64,000 nt of DNA. Source: JACKHO01 sp041398745 (GTDB lineage Bacteria > Planctomycetota > Planctomycetia > Planctomycetales > Planctomycetaceae). Below the pieces are notes generated by a model that was not told the origin of the DNA, did not search any database, and saw nothing but the letters and a program-made list of their open reading frames with translations. Location: assembly GCA_041398745.1 (NCBI GenBank), contig JAWKUB010000004.1, positions 434,001 to 498,000 on the forward strand. Reading direction: 5' to 3'. The stretch's first letter is position 1, and each line of letters begins with the position of its first letter. Position numbers and translations under genes: made by a program. Below, in pieces: positions 9,581-17,603 of this stretch.

Positions 9581-10720
9581 ATGTTCAGCCTTGCCCGGCG
9601 CGAAGTTGTTGAAACAGCGCGTACCATTGTCATTAAGTGTGGTACCAACGTCCTCTCGCGCGATGATGACACGCTGGACGAAGAGCGAATTGCCGCCCTC
9701 GTGGAGCAGGTCCACCGTATTCGGGAAACAGGCCGCCGCGTGGTCATTGTCTCCAGCGGTGCCGTCGGTGCCGGAATGGGACTGCTCGGGCTGAAACAGC
9801 GACCGACTGATTTACCACACCTCCAGGCTGCTGCAGCCACGGGACAAGCCCGGCTCATGCGGGTCTATGACGACGCTTTTCGCAAACATGGCTACCACGC
9901 CGCCCAAATGCTGCTCACGGCCAACGACTTTCGCAGCCGCCAGCGCTATCTGAATGTTCGCAATACCATCAACACGCTATTCGAGTTTGGTGTGGTCCCC
10001 ATTGTGAACGAAAACGACACCGTGAGCGTTGCGGAAGTGAAATTTGGAGACAACGACCGACTGGCGGCTATGGTCACTAATTTGCTCGAAGACCCGCTCC
10101 TCATCATCCTGTCGGTGACCGATGGTCTCTACAGTGGCGATCCCCGACTTCCCGAATCAAAACGCATCCCGGTCGTCGACAAATGGGACGACACGCTACT
10201 TGGTCTGGCGGCCAACACCAAAAGTTCCCGTGGTACCGGGGGCATGCAAATGAAACTGCAGGCTGTTCGAACGGCCACCGCTGTTGGCGAATGTGTGGTC
10301 ATTGCAGACGGACGCATGCCGCAAATTGTCGACCGTATTCTCGATGGAGAAGATGTTGGCACACTGTTTCTCGCCAATGGTCCTATGATTCCCGCTTGGA
10401 AACGCTGGATTGGCTTCACCGTAAATCCTCGCGCCCGCATTCGGGTCGACAGCGGTGCCGTGAAAGCACTCAAGCACGACGGACGCTCACTATTGCCAAT
10501 TGGAATTTCCGGAGTTGAGGGCGGGTTCGAAACCGGCGAACTCGTTTCCATTGTCACCCCTGACGGTGAAGAGTTTGCCCGCGGCCTGAGCAACTACGAC
10601 TCCGAAACGGTTCAGCGAATTGCCGGCAAACAAAGTGCCGACTTGCCCGCCATCCTCGGCACCAGCGATTCTCCCGCCGCAGCCGTGGTGCATCGGGATA
10701 ACCTGTGCATTACCGGTTAG
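9581..10720 (+). CDS. proB: Glutamate 5-kinase with C-terminal PUA domain
   Basis: Phosphorylates L-glutamate to gamma-glutamyl phosphate, the first step of proline synthesis in the cytosol. The 379-residue protein shows the amino-acid kinase fold signatures: IVIKCGTNVLS near the N-terminus, VSSGAVGAGM, NENDTVSVAEVKFGDNDRLAA for substrate binding, and GTGGMQMKLQA late in the kinase domain. Residues from about 280 (RIRVDSGAVKAL to NLCITG) form the PUA domain typical of full-length bacterial ProB. The frame could begin at 9440, but the ATG at 9581 gives the normal length and avoids the terminator at 9432-9474. No proA gene is adjacent. Confidence 0.95.
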   Translation: MFSLARREVVETARTIVIKCGTNVLSRDDDTLDEERIAALVEQVHRIRETGRRVVIVSSGAVGAGMGLLGLKQRPTDLPHLQAAAATGQARLMRVYDDAFRKHGYHAAQMLLTANDFRSRQRYLNVRNTINTLFEFGVVPIVNENDTVSVAEVKFGDNDRLAAMVTNLLEDPLLIILSVTDGLYSGDPRLPESKRIPVVDKWDDTLLGLAANTKSSRGTGGMQMKLQAVRTATAVGECVVIADGRMPQIVDRILDGEDVGTLFLANGPMIPAWKRWIGFTVNPRARIRVDSGAVKALKHDGRSLLPIGISGVEGGFETGELVSIVTPDGEEFARGLSNYDSETVQRIAGKQSADLPAILGTSDSPAAAVVHRDNLCITG

Positions 10721-10730
10721 AGCAGATCTT

Positions 10731-10864
10731 CGTAGGGTGGGTGAAGTCCGCACTAAACAGGACGGAGCGTTTCGCAAGTCACACAACGCGGAAATGGGGA
10801 CGTGTCCTTACGATGCAGTTCGCGGACGTAACCCGCCATAATGCGGTGACTTGCTGCACGCCCC
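10731..10864. repeat. Family C long inverted repeat, copy 1
   Basis: It begins GTAGGGTGGGTGAAGTCCGC and closes with GCGGACGTAACCCGCCATAA, so GGTGGGT..GTCCGC can pair with GCGGAC..ACCCGCC across an internal region of about 80 bases. The same termini occur at 13570-13700. It lies between the convergent proB and pyrB genes. Confidence 0.65.
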
Positions 10865-10904
10865 CTACAAATCTTGTCTTCGCGAAGAGTTTGTTGGGAA
10901 CAAC

Positions 10905-11972
10905 CTAAAACAGACTCGATGAGCTAATGTCGTCCCGACCAAACATATGCAGCAGCAAAGCCATGCGCATGTGTTTTCCGCAGCGGACGGCATCCCAGTA
11001 TTTGGCCCGGCTGTCGTAATCGATTTCGATGGGAATTTCCGCACGACGGGGCAGGGGATGCAGAACACAAGCTGTCGGCTTCATGCGGTTCAGTTTCTCC
11101 ACCGGCAGGTGATACTGTTCATACCGCCGCCGCAGCTCTTCTGACGTTGCACTGTATTCGTCCTGGATCCGCATCATATAAATCGCATCGGACTCACCAA
11201 TGACGTCATCCAGCGATTCCAGGCACTCGTACGCCACTTCACATTCGTCAAGATATCCCAGCAGGTCAGATTCCATTTGCAGCTCAGCCGGAGCGACAAA
11301 GACCTGTTTGATTTTGGGATAATTCCCCAGCAGATAGCACAAAGACCGGGCCGTACGTGAACGTTTCAAGTCACCGACGAAGGACACGGTCTTGGGATGG
11401 TCGCCAAATTCTGCCGCCGTTTCGCGGAAGTGAGAGAGCAGGGTGTAGAGTTCCAGCAGGGCCTGTGTGGGATGCTGGTCGGCTCCGCTACCCGCGTTGA
11501 CAATTTTCGTCTGCATTCCCCGTTTGCGAATTTCGTATGCCAGGGTGAGTCCCACTTCGGCATCCATTTGCCGCATGACAACCGCGTCGGCGAGGGTTGA
11601 CAGGGTGAGCAGCATGTCGAGTTCGGACTCTCCTTTGTACATCGCGGAAAGTTCCGTATCGCGAATTTCTTCCACCATCATGCCCAGCGACTGGGCAGCG
11701 AATGAGAAAGAGGTGAACGTTCGAGTTGAACACTGCGGGAAGTAGAGGGCGACAGCCTTGTCGGCGAGTCGCGACTTCAGGTAGCGAGCTCCCTCGCGGT
11801 CGAGCATGAGCGACCGACATTGATCGGCACAGCGGACGAGGCGTTCAATGAGATCCCGGCTGAACTGCTGCGTGAAAATGAGGCTTTGGATGCGGGAATC
11901 TTCCGTCCGCAGAAAGGGAGCCAACTGGCTCGGCTTCATGGAACGGAACTCAGTGTACGGCGGGATGTTCAT
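10905..11972 (-). CDS. pyrB: Aspartate carbamoyltransferase, catalytic chain
   Basis: Condenses carbamoyl phosphate with aspartate in de novo pyrimidine synthesis. The carbamoyl-phosphate loop STRTFTSF is at about residues 82-89; STRT is intact, while the following Arg of the usual STRTR is Phe. KGES, QHPTQALLELY and the late HPLPRRAEI block identify the family and favour ATCase over ornithine carbamoyltransferase. At about 355 residues it is longer than the roughly 310 of the enterobacterial chain. The start is either ATG at 11972 or an in-frame GTG at 11990; neither has a strong ribosome site. No regulatory-chain or dihydroorotase gene adjoins. Confidence 0.88.
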   Translation of the reverse strand: MNIPPYTEFRSMKPSQLAPFLRTEDSRIQSLIFTQQFSRDLIERLVRCADQCRSLMLDREGARYLKSRLADKAVALYFPQCSTRTFTSFSFAAQSLGMMVEEIRDTELSAMYKGESELDMLLTLSTLADAVVMRQMDAEVGLTLAYEIRKRGMQTKIVNAGSGADQHPTQALLELYTLLSHFRETAAEFGDHPKTVSFVGDLKRSRTARSLCYLLGNYPKIKQVFVAPAELQMESDLLGYLDECEVAYECLESLDDVIGESDAIYMMRIQDEYSATSEELRRRYEQYHLPVEKLNRMKPTACVLHPLPRRAEIPIEIDYDSRAKYWDAVRCGKHMRMALLLHMFGRDDISSSSLF

Positions 11973-12209
11973 TGTGCTCGGCGGGCTCACTTTCGAGCTT
12001 CACTGGCAATTGAGTGAAACTCTGTAACGGAGTGTACGGATGAGAAACCGGTGGTCAAGCAGCGCGTACCATCGAGCAGGCTTTTCTCACTTGAAGAAAC
12101 AGCAAATCCCGAGACGAAGTGACTTGATCCTCACACGTTCTCATCGACACACTCTCAACTGAGAGACTCACTCGCGAATTCATCCACTTCATTTGCAGCC
12201 AAATCAGCC

Positions 12210-12713
12210 ATGAACGCCGACGAACTCAAAGCACTCCAGGCTCCACTCAAGGACCAATACCGCAGTAACCCGGACTCGGCAGTGGCAGTGCTCACGGCTT
12301 GTGGTGATTTGGACATTGGACAAATTGCCGTCAATGTACGTCGCAACAGCGGTGCGTCGTGCACTCCGGGAATGCATCCGATGGCCGGCGGTGACGGCAC
12401 GTTCGCCTGCGCTGCTGAAATGATGCTCGAAGCCCTCATTGGCTGTGCGGGCGTTACTTTTGCAGCTGTTTGTACAGCCATGTCCATCCCGATTGATGCT
12501 GCGGAAGTTGAGGCACGCGGAACACTTGATTTTCGGGGCACGCTTGGTGTTGACCGATCAACCCCTGTGGGTTTCACAAACGTCGAGGTTGAATTCCGCA
12601 TTCGCAGTGAGGCCCCTGACACAACATTGGCGAAAGCCGTTGAACTCGCCGAACGCTACTGTGTTGTGGCTCAAACACTTAAGGCAGTTCATTCCGGCTG
12701 GAAACGCCTATAG
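12210..12713 (+). CDS. OsmC family protein
   Basis: The 167-residue protein has the OsmC/Ohr features: a central helix with GCAGVTFAAVCTAM carrying one conserved cysteine, and a C-terminal AERYCVVAQTL with the second. OsmC-family proteins are small cytosolic dimers; several reduce organic or fatty acid hydroperoxides through this Cys pair. A peroxidase role here is inferred only from the two Cys. It is divergent from pyrB across a spacer of about 235 bases and is followed by repeats, so it is probably monocistronic. Confidence 0.8.
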   Translation: MNADELKALQAPLKDQYRSNPDSAVAVLTACGDLDIGQIAVNVRRNSGASCTPGMHPMAGGDGTFACAAEMMLEALIGCAGVTFAAVCTAMSIPIDAAEVEARGTLDFRGTLGVDRSTPVGFTNVEVEFRIRSEAPDTTLAKAVELAERYCVVAQTLKAVHSGWKRL

Positions 12714-12780
12714 AAATTCTTGGATCGGCGACGGCTTTTTGCCCCATGCACGTACTCCGAAGCATTTTTGAATCGAAATC

Positions 12781-12825
12781 CTCAACCATCTCAACCGTGG
12801 CAAAGCCACATTCAACCATCTCAAC
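12781..12825. repeat. Family B dispersed repeat, copy 2 (inverted)
   Basis: This is the reverse complement of the unit at 4525-4570: CTCAACCATCTCAACC, then GTGGCAAAGCCAC, then further CAACCATCTCAAC. The hairpin arms GTGGC/GCCAC are kept while the loop differs. It lies in the 330-base spacer 12714-13043, which otherwise shows no gene. Confidence 0.7.
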
Positions 12826-13043
12826 TCAATCGTTCAATCGGTGCCCGAGCTTGAAATGTGGGCGAAATTGCTCCCATGACATGGTGTGCAGGTTGAACGG
12901 GTCGTAGCGGAATCGGCCCGATAGCCTGTTGCGATCTCCCTCTGATGCGGTAAATTGGGTAAGCATTGGGTCGTTCTCGGAACGACAACACCTGAAGGGG
13001 ATGCTATGCCCATTTCAAAACGACGTTATTGCAGGTGAGTGAC

Positions 13044-13511
13044 GTGTCTAAAACACAGCTTGTGTCCACATCATTTGTTGCTGCCATTCCCGGCGGTTTC
13101 CTGCTGTACCTCATGCTGATGGCAGTGTTGAGTCACCTCCCTGATATGCCGACCATTCTCAAGGTCGCGACCATCAGCCTGCTGGTGATGTCCATCATCC
13201 TTGTCATCTTCCCGTTCTACCTGCTCCTCTTCTTTGGCCACATTCGGGGTGTTGCTCCCGCGCCGGTCACCAAGACACCTCCCAAGAAGGATGCGAAGCC
13301 TGCCAAAAGCGAACCCAAAGAGTCCGAAGTATTTGTCGCAGATGACGACGGCGAGTCGTTTGAAGACGACGGCGAAAGCGAAGTCTTCACCATGGAAGAT
13401 GAGGGTGAAGTAGAAGCCTTCGATGACTCCGGCGACGAGGAACTGTTCGACGCTGGTGACGACGATTTTGAATTCGAAGAATTCGATTTCGACGAAGACG
13501 AAGAACTGTAA
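13044..13511 (+). CDS. Small membrane protein with highly acidic C-terminal tail
   Basis: No family recognised. The product has two hydrophobic helices (FVAAIPGGFLLYLMLMAVL and the region around ISLLVMSIILVIFPFYLLLF), a short Lys/Pro linker (PPKKDAKPAKSEPK), then about 65 residues dominated by Asp and Glu. The tail should lie in one compartment and could bind cations or basic partners; this is inference from charge alone. GTG at 13044 is favoured because AGGTGA lies about five bases upstream; TTG at 13029 and GTG at 13035 are in frame. It stands alone, followed by two repeats. Confidence 0.6.
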   Translation: MSKTQLVSTSFVAAIPGGFLLYLMLMAVLSHLPDMPTILKVATISLLVMSIILVIFPFYLLLFFGHIRGVAPAPVTKTPPKKDAKPAKSEPKESEVFVADDDGESFEDDGESEVFTMEDEGEVEAFDDSGDEELFDAGDDDFEFEEFDFDEDEEL

Positions 13512-13530
13512 GGTTCGGTTCCGAATTCTG

Positions 13531-13556
13531 GTGGCACCGACATTATTGTCGGAGGA
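13531..13556. repeat. Family A hairpin repeat with exchanged stem bases
   Basis: GGTGGCACCGACATTATTGT continues into CGGAGG. The usual CAGAC/GTCTG arms are replaced by CCGAC/GTCGG, so both sides changed and pairing was kept. It lies 20 bases after the stop at 13511. Confidence 0.65.
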
Positions 13557-13569
13557 TCACCAATCAATC

Positions 13570-13700
13570 TGTAGGGTGGGGGGAGTCCGCGTCTCTCAGA
13601 TTGGTACGTCACGAGCATCGTCGAAAGCTCAGACAACGGACTCGTTTCGAGAACCGGCGGACATAACCCACCATTTTGCGGGTGACCTGCGACGAAACCT
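13570..13700. repeat. Family C long inverted repeat, copy 2
   Basis: It starts TGTAGGGTGGGGGGAGTCCGC and has the matching right arm GCGGACATAACCCACC near its end. The termini match the unit at 10731-10864 while the interior differs. Confidence 0.65.
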
Positions 13701-13725
13701 CCACAGCAGAGAGTAGCGTTCCTCT

Positions 13726-14778
13726 CTAATTCAGCCGCAATTTCTCACGCAACAGCGCTGACCGAGCGGTGTCTCGCTCCGGTTTATCGAGCGACTCATG
13801 CCGCAGCTTCTGCAAGTGGGCCGGCTGGATAAGCATCACCAACTCATTCACTTGACCGGGATCAATGTTGTCCAGCAGTTCGAGATTAATTCCGAGCCGC
13901 ACGTGAGAAAGGTGCTGCATTGCCTCTTCCGTGGAAATCTGACGGGCACTGCTGAGAATGCCGTGTGCCCGTGAAACCTGATCGTGTAAACGGGCACGAT
14001 GCTTTCTTAACAGCTCCTGTCTCGCGTCACGCTCATACCCGAGGATTTCCGGAATGACGTGCTGTACACGCTGTACGATTTGCTCTTCCGTTTTACCCAG
14101 CGTTGTTTGATTGGAAATCTGGTAGAAGTCCCCCAGGGCCTGACTTCCTTCGCCATACATTCCGCGAACGGCAATGCTCATTTTGTGCATTGCCTGAAAC
14201 ACCTTTTGAATTTCTTTTGTCAGTACCAGTGCCGGCAAATGCAGCATGACGCTGACCCGAATTCCGGTTCCGACATTGGTCGGGCAGGACGTGAGGTAGC
14301 CGAAATCATCGCTGAAAGCGAACGAAATGCCAGTCTGCAGCTCGTCGTCGACATGATTCACTTCCTGCCAGCAGTTCATCAAATCGAAACCGCTGCGGAG
14401 CCCCTGCAATCGCAAATGGTCTTCTTCGTTGACCATCAGGCTAATGGATTCACTGGCCCCAATGAACACACCACGGGCCCCTTTTGCATCAGCCAGTTCA
14501 CGGCTGATAAGTTGGCGCTCCATCAGGAATTGTCGATCCAGCTTGGAAAGCCCCTGGACCTCGACGTATCCCATAAATGCGACCGGAGAGAGCTCCAGGA
14601 TCTTCTCACGCAGCAAATTTGCCGCGTCTTCCTTCGTGCGTTCATCGGCCCGTGGCGGGAATGTCATGTCGGTGAGATTACGCGCCAGTCGAATGCGACT
14701 GGAAATGACGACGTCAGACTCCGGCCCCGTCCCGCGCAGCCATTCGCCACATCCACCAATTAAGTCGTCCAACTCCAC
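13726..14778 (-). CDS. mcsB: Protein arginine kinase McsB-like (ATP:guanido phosphotransferase)
   Basis: Predicted to phosphorylate arginine residues on proteins, marking them for ClpC-type proteolysis. The 350-residue product shows SSRIRLARNL (residues 26-35), NEEDHLR with the candidate catalytic acids (117-123), LTSCPTNVGTGIRVSV with Cys165 in the place of the known active-site cysteine, and RGMYGEGS. A C-terminal RDTARS (335-340) resembles the RDxxRA phosphoarginine-binding motif of Firmicute McsB. The GTG at 14778 gives the family-typical start MELDDLIG..GEWLRG and has GAGG about nine bases upstream; a longer frame from TTG 14841 is less likely. McsA and ClpC genes are not in the window. 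Confidence 0.9.
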   Translation of the reverse strand: MELDDLIGGCGEWLRGTGPESDVVISSRIRLARNLTDMTFPPRADERTKEDAANLLREKILELSPVAFMGYVEVQGLSKLDRQFLMERQLISRELADAKGARGVFIGASESISLMVNEEDHLRLQGLRSGFDLMNCWQEVNHVDDELQTGISFAFSDDFGYLTSCPTNVGTGIRVSVMLHLPALVLTKEIQKVFQAMHKMSIAVRGMYGEGSQALGDFYQISNQTTLGKTEEQIVQRVQHVIPEILGYERDARQELLRKHRARLHDQVSRAHGILSSARQISTEEAMQHLSHVRLGINLELLDNIDPGQVNELVMLIQPAHLQKLRHESLDKPERDTARSALLREKLRLN

Positions 14779-14982
14779 GTCTTCGTTCCTCACAACGTTT
14801 CCGAACTGCAGTATCCTGTATTCTGGCGTCCCAGCAACCAAAAGGCAAAGAGCCCGTCACACATTATCGCAGTCCCAGCACGCAGGACCACGAATTCACT
14901 TTGCAGAGAATAGTCAACTCGGAATGGGATGGTTAGTATGCGTTGGAATTCTTTGTCAGCTTTGACCTTATTGCTTACCGCC

Positions 14983-16284
14983 ATGCCCCGCAAAGTCCTC
15001 TCACTCGTCGGCCTCATTCTACTCACCTTCAGCTGTGGATGCGGTCTGGAACCTGTCCAGACCGAACCCCCGGAGCCTGAACTAAGCGAGGCGACTCCCG
15101 CTGCAGAAACGCCGGTCACCAGCAACGAACAGAAGAGCCAGGATGCCGAGACTGCTACTGAAGTTCTTTATGAGAATCCACTGACAGCAGAAGAACAGCA
15201 GGCGGGATGGTTGACGCTGTTTGATGGTCACTCGCTGTTCGGATGGGAGTCGAACAACGAAGAAGTCAACTGGCACGTTGCTGACGGAGCTATTACCGCC
15301 GACAGCGGTCCGACGGGACTGCTCGTCACTCACGTGCCATTCGCCGATTACGAACTCCGCGTTCAGTTCCGCATGGAAGCCGAAGGGAACAGCGGTGTGT
15401 TCTTGAGAACCACCAAACAGCCCAAAGAAGTTACCGCCGACTGCTACGAGCTGAATATTGTGGACGACCATCCTTCCGGATTTTTGACTGGAAGTTTCGT
15501 CGGACGACAAAAGACTGAGGCCCCGATTTCGGGATCGGGCGATTGGAAAACGTTCCGGGTGCTCGCCCAGGGACGCCGGTTTGAAGTCTTTCTCGATGAC
15601 GAACCAATTCTCGATTACTCCGACGAGACCGACAGCTTCCGGCCAATGGGGCTCATTGGTCTACAAAAGAACGCCGGGAAAATTGAATTCCGCGACATCC
15701 GCCTGAAGCCGCTGAGCCTTGATCCTCTATTCAATGGCGAAGACCTCACAGGATGGCACACCGTCCCCGGCTCCAAAAGCGAATTCAGCGTGGTCGATGG
15801 CACCATTCACGTCGTCAACGGCCAGGGGTTTCTGGAAACCGACCAGACATACGGTAACTTCATTTTTCAGGCGGAATCAGAAACACACGCCGAACGTCTG
15901 AACAGCGGCTACTTCTTCCGACTGAACAAGGGAACCGAAGAGGCTCCCTCGAACGGATACGAAGTGCAAATTGACAACGGATTCGATGGCGACCGCTATC
16001 ATCCCAGTAATCAGGGAACCGGTGCGATTTTCCGTCCAGGAATTCCAGCCCGTTACGTCGTCGCAAATGACAACGAATGGTTTACAACAACTCTTGTCGC
16101 CAGCGGACCACGCATTATGACTTGGGTCAACGGCTACCCGGTTCTCGCCTGGGAAGACACTCGCAAACCCGATGAAAACCCACGTCGCGGCCTGCGAACT
16201 GCAGCAGGTCACATCAGCCTGCAAGGACACGATCCCACCACAGACGTCTCCTTCCGCAACTTGCGGATCAAGGAGTTGCCGTGA
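14983..16284 (+). CDS. Lipoprotein with two DUF1080 (3-keto-disaccharide hydrolase) domains
   Basis: After a short basic n-region and hydrophobic core comes a lipobox-like FSCGCG, suggesting an exported lipoprotein, then a Pro/Glu-rich linker. Two copies of the DUF1080 fold follow: one begins WLTLFDGHSLFGWES and ends near IEFRDIRLKPL, the second begins DPLFNGEDLTGWHTV and ends VSFRNLRIKEL. DUF1080 domains are concanavalin-like and include 3-keto-glycoside hydrolases, so a sugar-degrading role outside the cytoplasm is likely but the substrate is unknown. An upstream ATG at 14938 is in frame and has a G-rich stretch before it. The 3' end overlaps the convergent acyltransferase gene by 17 bases. 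Confidence 0.8.
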   Translation: MPRKVLSLVGLILLTFSCGCGLEPVQTEPPEPELSEATPAAETPVTSNEQKSQDAETATEVLYENPLTAEEQQAGWLTLFDGHSLFGWESNNEEVNWHVADGAITADSGPTGLLVTHVPFADYELRVQFRMEAEGNSGVFLRTTKQPKEVTADCYELNIVDDHPSGFLTGSFVGRQKTEAPISGSGDWKTFRVLAQGRRFEVFLDDEPILDYSDETDSFRPMGLIGLQKNAGKIEFRDIRLKPLSLDPLFNGEDLTGWHTVPGSKSEFSVVDGTIHVVNGQGFLETDQTYGNFIFQAESETHAERLNSGYFFRLNKGTEEAPSNGYEVQIDNGFDGDRYHPSNQGTGAIFRPGIPARYVVANDNEWFTTTLVASGPRIMTWVNGYPVLAWEDTRKPDENPRRGLRTAAGHISLQGHDPTTDVSFRNLRIKELP

Positions 16285-17497
16285 CCGACTGTGGGACGGT
16301 GGCAAGCACAGGTTTGGCCGCATCGTCAGATGCCGCCAAGTCATAGTCGAAGTGCTTTTTGAGCCTCAGGAAGAACTTTTCGAATTCCCAGGTGACGCGG
16401 GCAAGACACAGGCAAATCAATCCGCAGACGCCGACATAGCAGAGTACACCGACGTAATAGTTGGGAGACACATGCACAAAGTCGTCGATGTATTTCCTCA
16501 GGAAGACCTGTAACAGGCCGTGCATGACATAAATGCCGTAGCTGTATTTTCCCAATATCTGTAGCGCGGGCCAGCGGAGCCAACTTCCCAAAGTCCATGC
16601 CTCACTGTGGTAGGCTAACAGTACGACGCCAGAGAACATTGCGGCGAAAAATGACTGACTCCACACGGTCGCAATCGGGGCGGCGTAGTGCAGTCCACCG
16701 TTCCAGAGAAACAGTCCAACAACTCCTCCCGCACCAATGGCAGTTGACCAGCGCGCAAACTGCATCAGGTGCTCTCGCGAGTAATGGCGGACCATCGTGG
16801 CACACAGTCCACCCCACGCGAGTGTTTCCAGCCGACAGGGAGTGAAGTAGTACGGAGCGTAGGGGCCAATCCAGTACAGCGAGGCCAGCCGAACGGGAAT
16901 CCCCAGGAGAATGAGCGCTAGGCACAACTTAGGCAGCCAGCGAGGTTTGAGCCACAGCAGCACGAACGGCCATACGAGATAAAACTGTTCTTCAATGGCC
17001 AGCGACCAGAAATGGGCGAAGTTGAACACGGTTCCCCGCATGGACTCGGGGCCGGTCAAAATGGAATTCAAGTTGCTGACGTAACACCACAGCGACCATT
17101 GCGAACTCTGGAGCCGCTCGTCGATTATGCCAGGCATCCAGACCGGGGCGATGAGGAATGCGCCAATGAGGGCGCCATAGTACAGCGGAAAAATTCGCAG
17201 GATGCGACGCGCAAAAAACTTGCGAAAGTAGCCCGAGTCATCGCGGGTGTCGAGCAGAATGCCTGTAATGAGAAAGCCACTCAACACGAAGAACAAATCG
17301 ACTCCGCACCATCCCGTTGCCATAAGTGACTGAACGGCCCGTTCCCCGACGGCACGTGCTGGATACACCGCACCGAAGTGCACCATGAGCACCAGCACAA
17401 TGGCGATTCCGCGAAGTCCATCGAGTTCGATAATGCGCTTTCGCAAGTGGTCCTCACTGATTTCACGCTCGGACGTCAGTCCGAGTGGCACAGACAT
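16268..17497 (-). CDS. Acyltransferase family 3 (OafA/YrhL-like) membrane protein
   Basis: This polytopic inner-membrane protein begins with the family signature RIIELDGLRGIAIVLVLMVHF, has GVDLFFVLSGFLITGIL and FFARRILRIFPLYY, and carries about ten hydrophobic helices. These enzymes move acetyl or other acyl groups onto surface polysaccharide or lipid sugars. The ATG at 17497 lies inside a family A repeat; alternatives are GTG at 17491 or, attractively, TTG at 17446, which has GAGG five bases upstream and directly precedes the conserved core. The C-terminal tail of about 30 residues is hydrophilic. It is probably transcribed with the membrane protein gene at 17604-18746, 106 bases upstream. 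Confidence 0.85.
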   Translation of the reverse strand: MSVPLGLTSEREISEDHLRKRIIELDGLRGIAIVLVLMVHFGAVYPARAVGERAVQSLMATGWCGVDLFFVLSGFLITGILLDTRDDSGYFRKFFARRILRIFPLYYGALIGAFLIAPVWMPGIIDERLQSSQWSLWCYVSNLNSILTGPESMRGTVFNFAHFWSLAIEEQFYLVWPFVLLWLKPRWLPKLCLALILLGIPVRLASLYWIGPYAPYYFTPCRLETLAWGGLCATMVRHYSREHLMQFARWSTAIGAGGVVGLFLWNGGLHYAAPIATVWSQSFFAAMFSGVVLLAYHSEAWTLGSWLRWPALQILGKYSYGIYVMHGLLQVFLRKYIDDFVHVSPNYYVGVLCYVGVCGLICLCLARVTWEFEKFFLRLKKHFDYDLAASDDAAKPVLATVPQSVTATP

Positions 17498-17513
17498 TTC
17501 TGTCAGCGTTTTT
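17484..17513. repeat. Family A hairpin repeat at acyltransferase 5' end
   Basis: AGTGGCACAGACATTTCTGT followed by CAGCGTTTTT. On the minus strand it contributes an in-frame ATG and the codons for SVPL to the possible N-terminus of the acyltransferase. Confidence 0.7.
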
Positions 17514-17603
17514 CCTGCTCTCGACTCAGCGTCAGCAAAGTTTCGAAACCGCCTCTGGCCGAACCAGTGACACACAAACTCGATGCGAATTTAAACCGAC
17601 CAA

